From contig NC_071667.1 in NCBI RefSeq assembly GCF_028554725.1, positions 80,204,001-80,268,000 on the forward strand: a stretch of 64,000 nucleotides of DNA, given 5' to 3'. The notes below the pieces were generated by a model. That model had not been told where the DNA came from, ran no database searches, and saw only the letters and a program-made list of their open reading frames with translations. Each line of letters starts with the position of its first letter. Position 1 is the first letter of the stretch. Shown here piece by piece: positions 59,427-64,000 of the stretch. The position numbers and the translations under genes are program-made. The stretch is from Zeugodacus cucurbitae. Its lineage: Eukaryota; Arthropoda; Insecta; Diptera; Tephritidae.

Positions 59427-61526
59427 ATGAAGCTTTTCCACAGCACAGCGATAGCTGCGACGGTACGTTTAACACTAATTGCATAGATATAAATTTTCTT
59501 ACAATAAACTTTCGATTTTCGTCTTTTACAACTATCTACTTCTATCTATTCACAGCTGCTATGTATTGCACTATCTTTTGTTCATGCGGAACCTCCAGTG
59601 AGCAACAGCTATCAACCGCCGTCGAACAGTCCACCTGCTAGCTCTTATTTGCCACCAGCCTCGGGACCGGCTACATCATATGCTCCAAGTGCGCCCACTG
59701 GTGGTCCATATCCCAGTGCACAAGGTCCTCCCAGTTCAAGTTATGGTGCACCACCGGGACCAGCGCCACCACCACCGCAGCGCCCACCGACTTCATATGG
59801 TCCACCGCCAAGCAAACCCTCTGCTAGTTATGGACCACCACCCTCGTCTAGTTATGGTGCGCCACCTAGTCCACCAAGTTCTAGTTATGGTGCTCCACAG
59901 AAGCCTCGACGTCCAGCTAAGGTGCCCGCTTCAACTTACTCCGCCCCACAGTCACCGGTAGCTTTTTACGGACCTCCCAAGGCTTCGCCACCAGCACAGC
60001 CTGCCCCACCATCTTCAAGCTATGGCGCTCCTCCGGCTCCGCCATCTCCCAGTTACGGTGCTCCTCCGTCTGCACCTTCATCCAGTTATGGTGCTCCTCC
60101 ATCACCACCAGCTTCCAGCTATGGAGCTCCTCCATCACCTCCAGCATCAAGTTACGGCCCTCCAAAGAGCTCACCTCCATCATCCAGTTATGGTGCTCCT
60201 CCGTCGCCACCAGCTTCCAGTTATGGTCCTCCTTCTCGTCCTTCTCCACCATCTTCGAGCTATGGTGCTCCCCCATCACCACCAGCATCTAGCTACGGCC
60301 CTCCAGCTCGACCTTCACCACCTGCTTCAAGTTACGGCGCACCACCATCACCACCCGCTTCAAGTTACGGTCCTCCAAAGAGCTCACCCCCATCATCAAG
60401 CTATGGCGCTCCACCTTCACCACCAGCTTCTAGTTATGGTCCTCCTTCTCGTCCTTCTCCACCATCATCCAGCTATGGCGCTCCACCTTCACCACCAGCT
60501 TCTAGCTATGGTCCTCCATCTCGACCTGCTCCACCATCATCCAGCTATGGCGCTCCACCTTCACCACCAGCTTCTAGTTATGGTCCTCCTTCTCGGCCTT
60601 CTCCCCCATCTTCAAGTTACGGAGCACCCCCATCACCACCAGCTTCAAGTTACGGGCCTCCCTCTAGGCCTGCTCCACCATCATCAAGTTACGGAGCACC
60701 CCCATCACCACCAGCTTCCAGTTATGGTCCTCCTTCGCGTCCTTCTCCACCAGCTTCTAGCTATGGTCCACCTTCTCGACCTGCTCCACCATCTTCCAGC
60801 TATGGTGCACCACCATCACCACCAGCTTCTAGTTATGGACCTCCTTCTCGCCCTTCTCCACCATCTTCCAGCTATGGTGCTCCCCCTTCACCACCAGCTT
60901 CTAGTTATGGTCCACCTTCGCGGCCTTCTCCACCAGCTTCCAGCTATGGCCCTCCATCACGACCATCTCCACCATCCTCCAGTTATGGTGCACCACCATC
61001 TCCACCAGCCTCAAGTTATGGACCACCCAAGAGTTCACCACCTTCATCCAGCTACGGTGCTCCACCAGCACCGCCTTCATCTAGTTATGGAGCACCCGCA
61101 GCGCCAGCGCCACCATCTAACTCATACTTACCACCATCCACATCCAATTCAAAACCTTTTGCTCCATCAAAACCGGCTCCACCCTCCACATCGTATGGTG
61201 TACCAACCGGATATAGTGCACCCGCACCCGCTCCGGCTCCAGTCCCTTCGTCAAGCTATGGTGCTCCCGCTCCAGCTCCATCACAAAGCTATGGCGCACC
61301 TGCTCCATCATCTTCATATGAAGCCCCATCAGCACCGTCGTCTAGTTATAGCGCACCAAGTGCCGGCGGCAATGGTGGTGGATTTGCACCCTCTGCTCCA
61401 CCTTCTTCATACAGTGCACCACCACAATCAAGTCTATCCGGTGGTAGCTACAGTGGACCGATATCTGTACCAGAGACCATACCTCAGAGTTATTCCTCCG
61501 ACGGTGGTTACAAGTACCGCAAATAG
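59427..61526 (+). CDS. Muc91C: Secreted Pro/Ser/Tyr/Gly-rich repeat protein, mucin/cuticle-like
   Basis: Two coding exons, 59,427-59,462 and 59,556-61,526, with a 93-base GT-AG intron in phase 0, encode 668 residues. Exon 1 starts MKLFHSTAIAAT; joined to LLCIALSFVHA it forms a signal peptide cleaved before EPPVSNSYQPP. Almost all of the mature chain is SYGAP/SYGPP repeats with PPSPPASS and PPSRPSPP spacers. GAPPSPPASSYG occurs about 13 times. The C-terminus is different (GGSYSGPISVPE through DGGYKYRK). There are no cysteines in the mature protein and no folded domain. Tyr in a YG context in a Pro/Ser-rich chain resembles resilin-type and mucin-like matrix proteins, in which Tyr can be cross-linked and Ser/Thr glycosylated. 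The best match I know is Drosophila Muc91C. That identity is inference from repeat type and position; the gene structure itself is firm. Confidence 0.85.
60040..61075 (+). repeat. Coding tandem repeat of about 72 bases in the mucin-like gene
   Basis: The unit is about 24 codons: SSYGAPPSPPASSYGPP, then SRP and S or A, then PP. Some units are half-length (a PSRPSPPASSYGPP insertion twice) or carry KSS instead of SRP (three or more times). Neighbouring units share synonymous variants (for example CCTTCTCG and CCATCTCG), a sign of unequal exchange. Confidence 0.85.
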
Positions 61527-63954
61527 ACCTTTCAACCACAAAAAAAACCCTGTTAGGAGAGGCATAATTCAATTTCTGCCTTGACTTAAAACACATTTGA
61601 AAATTGTTTAGGTTTATATGGGTGCCTTCAAAAAACTCAGCGTTGCCATTTCTTCGCCTGTAATGAAGTTAAACATACACACATACTCGTACATCTCTCA
61701 TTTCTCATTACAAGCTCATGTTCAAGGTTCGATTTCGTTTGTAAACTATGCTCTAAGTTTCATAAATATGTATCAATTCTACATATGCATATAAGTATTA
61801 ATTCTTTTCTTCATCTCTCCATCTCTATGTATTTCATGTAAAATATTTGTGTAATACTTTCATAAAAAATATCAAAAAAACATAATATGTTCATTTAAGG
61901 TTTCAATATTTTTATTTTAAATAAATTGTTAAAGAAAAATTTTAAATTTCTATGACTTTTCATTTCACCGAGGTTCAAGGAATATTAAAAAAGTAAAAAT
62001 ATAGAAAAAGTTGTTCTTTTAGATTTGGAAAATTTCGAATAGACTACATTATTATTAATGTTTCCAGTTACTATTGATAATCATGAAAGAATTGAGACAG
62101 AAAGTTATATATCTTATGTATTCCGAAATAATGGACGTTTCAATATTGTTCGAATAATAATTTCCAAGCCCTTAAAAACTTCTTTCTTGTTTTTAAGAGA
62201 CAAACAATTTCACAATTTATTTATTGAAATAATAATCTTTCGATTAGACCAATGATTTATGGTTAGCAGAACGATTATGATTATGAGCGATTATGATTAT
62301 CTACAAATTGAAATACTAATTATTGAATATTATGTCCACTCTGCCTTAACACCTCTACCAAGCATCTCTCAAAGGATCCCTTCCTATACCACACGCATTA
62401 CCTGATTTTATACACATTTTTTGATTAAGTCACCTCCAAAATGTTATTATTTTTTATACACATTCATTTTATGGTGCAATGAATTACCATATCAATTACC
62501 ACATATCTGCGTTATGTAATAGTTATATTGTTTGTCAACAAACTAAACTTATTTGCCAAATCAGTCGCGAAAATCACACTACAGTAATGTGTACCATACC
62601 AGTCTACCATAGAAGCCTACGCAAATTCGTGCAAGTTGACAATTTTCAGACAATGGCTTGAATAGCGGTATCTTTAACTCAAATTTCCCAGCACCGAAAT
62701 CAGATGTCAGGAAGATACGCCAACAAAATCACGGCGCTGCATAGAGATAATCACACGCAGGGCATGAGAATTCCGTGGCAACTGCAAGCAAGTGTGTTTG
62801 TTTGTGTATTTGATGTCATTAGGTTACTAGGAAAATACTTTTATTATACCTTAAAAGTACTCATAAGTACTTGCATGAATGTGACATAAACCTCTTTTTC
62901 CAACTAAATGCTCGTATACTAGCGAATAATTAACAAAAAAAAATGTTGCAAAAGCCATTTAGATGTGTACAATATTATAACGTTGGTTTGCAACAAACAC
63001 TTTCATCATACGTCTTGCAACAAATTGTGCCATTTTCCGTTATGAACCGCTATGTGTCTTAAATATAAAATTTTAAATCTTAATGCAAAAAACTGTGGCT
63101 TAAACAACACAGCGATGAGCTCATACCAAATGTAGCTCGTAGATAAGTTTGTGCGCGCGGTGTAAGTTGTTTACAACTTTATTTATTACGCTTTTATACT
63201 CGTAGAGCTCTTAAGCAAACTGTTTTATGCCCTTATGGTAATTGCTAGTAATGGTAGATATGCTGTAGGCGGTCAAGTTCACATTAAATTCCCATTAATA
63301 AAATCGGAGACGCGTCGCCAGTACGCCCAACACTGTTTTTGATTGTATAGTGCGACTCTTTTTTTCCTAATTTAAAAAATATTAAAGAGCTAGTAGTGCT
63401 AGCTAGAGTTGATAAATTACTGCGGAACAGTTATCTTAAATATAAACTATGTATGTATTAAGAAAACTGATATGACAACATCACTCTTTAATTTTAAGTC
63501 CATTAAGTGGAGAAAAAAGTATATTAACTATCTGTTACATAATAAAAGTACGCGTCACTTGCCTTCTTCTCTTATTCTCCATAATCACGCGGCATAATAG
63601 TCAATCATAACTTTGATTTTAGATCCAGAATAAATAATATCGGTAATAGTCTGTTGAAGAACAACACTTTAAAAAACTCCCGTCAACTCCATTTAAATAT
63701 ACCGTAAAAATTAGTAGAAAATAACAACGTCTGATGAGACGGGTATTGGAAAGTTCCAAGGAAAGGAAAGAAATATTTATTGGCCTTTTCTCGTAGTCAA
63801 CAAATCGCTATCTTAACGTTATCCAGTAGCATTGAAGATTGAGTTCAAATATCTGCAAAAGCCATTTATCTGATATCAAACGCCATAACTAATAGCCAAT
63901 CCATAAACTTATATTTAAATGTCAAATTCAAAAGATTTCCTCATTTTCAAATTA
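61527..63954. other. 3' flank of the mucin-like gene, no further gene
   Basis: The first 400 bases are probably 3' UTR. Beyond that the sequence is AT-rich with only short frames. CGATTATGATTAT occurs twice near 62,270-62,300. Nothing else is recognisable. Confidence 0.4.
61920..61925 (+). terminator. Candidate poly(A) signal of the mucin-like gene
   Basis: AATAAA about 395 bases after the stop codon, the clearest hexamer downstream. Earlier sites cannot be excluded. Confidence 0.4.
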
Positions 63955-64000
63955 CGTAGGGTGTTCAAAAAATAACGGGATCTTTCGATTTTCGAAACAA
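63955..64000. mobile_element. Mariner terminal repeat running off the right edge
   Basis: GGTGTTCAAAAAATAACGGG at 63,959 is the same terminal sequence as in the mariner at 7,914. The remainder of the element is outside the window. Confidence 0.6.

Noticed and set aside
59917..60288. Minus-strand open frame opposite the mucin-like gene
   Set aside because: Composition mirrors the repeat on the other strand; no independent evidence.
60022..61584. A 520-codon open frame overlapping the mucin-like gene in another frame, rich in His and Leu
   Set aside because: It is a by-product of the 72-base coding repeat, which stays open in other frames. It starts inside the repeat, lacks a signal peptide and contains no domain. 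The spliced SYGAP frame has a signal peptide and correct splice sites.

Overview
The window is 64 kb of AT-rich, gene-sparse nuclear DNA from a higher fly, most likely a true fruit fly (Tephritidae). Four things point there: short GT-AG introns; a first coding exon that reads as fly choline acetyltransferase; insect cuticle/peritrophin-type genes; and several families of fly transposon relics, above all INE-1/DINE-like repeats. The family-level placement is inference; the dipteran placement is firm. No complete housekeeping gene, rRNA, tRNA or CRISPR array was seen.

Layout. Positions 1-13,825 appear to be the start of a very long first intron of ChAT, which is transcribed leftwards off the window. 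In Drosophila this intron holds the nested gene VAChT, but no VAChT coding sequence is visible here. The ChAT first coding exon is at 13,826-14,030 (minus strand). It opens with GTG, not ATG, just downstream of an in-frame stop, which matches the non-AUG initiation reported for Drosophila ChAT. A comparatively GC-rich flank (14,031-15,350) is the likely 5' UTR and promoter region. From 16 to 42 kb there is no gene I can support, only unique AT-rich DNA and mobile-element remains: a PIF-like MITE, a truncated non-LTR element, a TTAA-flanked TIR element, a pogo-like relic, DINE-like copies, and mariner and Tc1 relics.

Positions 42.8-50.9 kb hold a tandem duplication of about 4 kb. Each unit carries a divergent (head-to-head) pair of small two-exon genes for secreted single-domain peritrophin/CBM14-like proteins that keep four of the usual six cysteines. 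The plus-strand paralogs encode identical proteins that differ only at seven synonymous sites. The minus-strand paralogs differ by two residues. A Helitron-like insertion is present only in the right-hand unit, so it postdates the duplication. At 59.4-61.5 kb lies a two-exon gene for a secreted 668-residue Pro/Ser/Tyr/Gly-rich repeat protein (SYGAP/SYGPP repeats), a mucin/cuticle-like protein resembling Drosophila Muc91C.

The genes form two functional groups. One is the cholinergic locus (acetylcholine synthesis in neurons). The other is a set of extracellular-matrix genes (chitin-binding-like proteins and a Tyr-rich matrix protein). As far as I recall, the Drosophila 91B-C region has a similar mix, so the arrangement may be conserved synteny; this needs checking against a genome.
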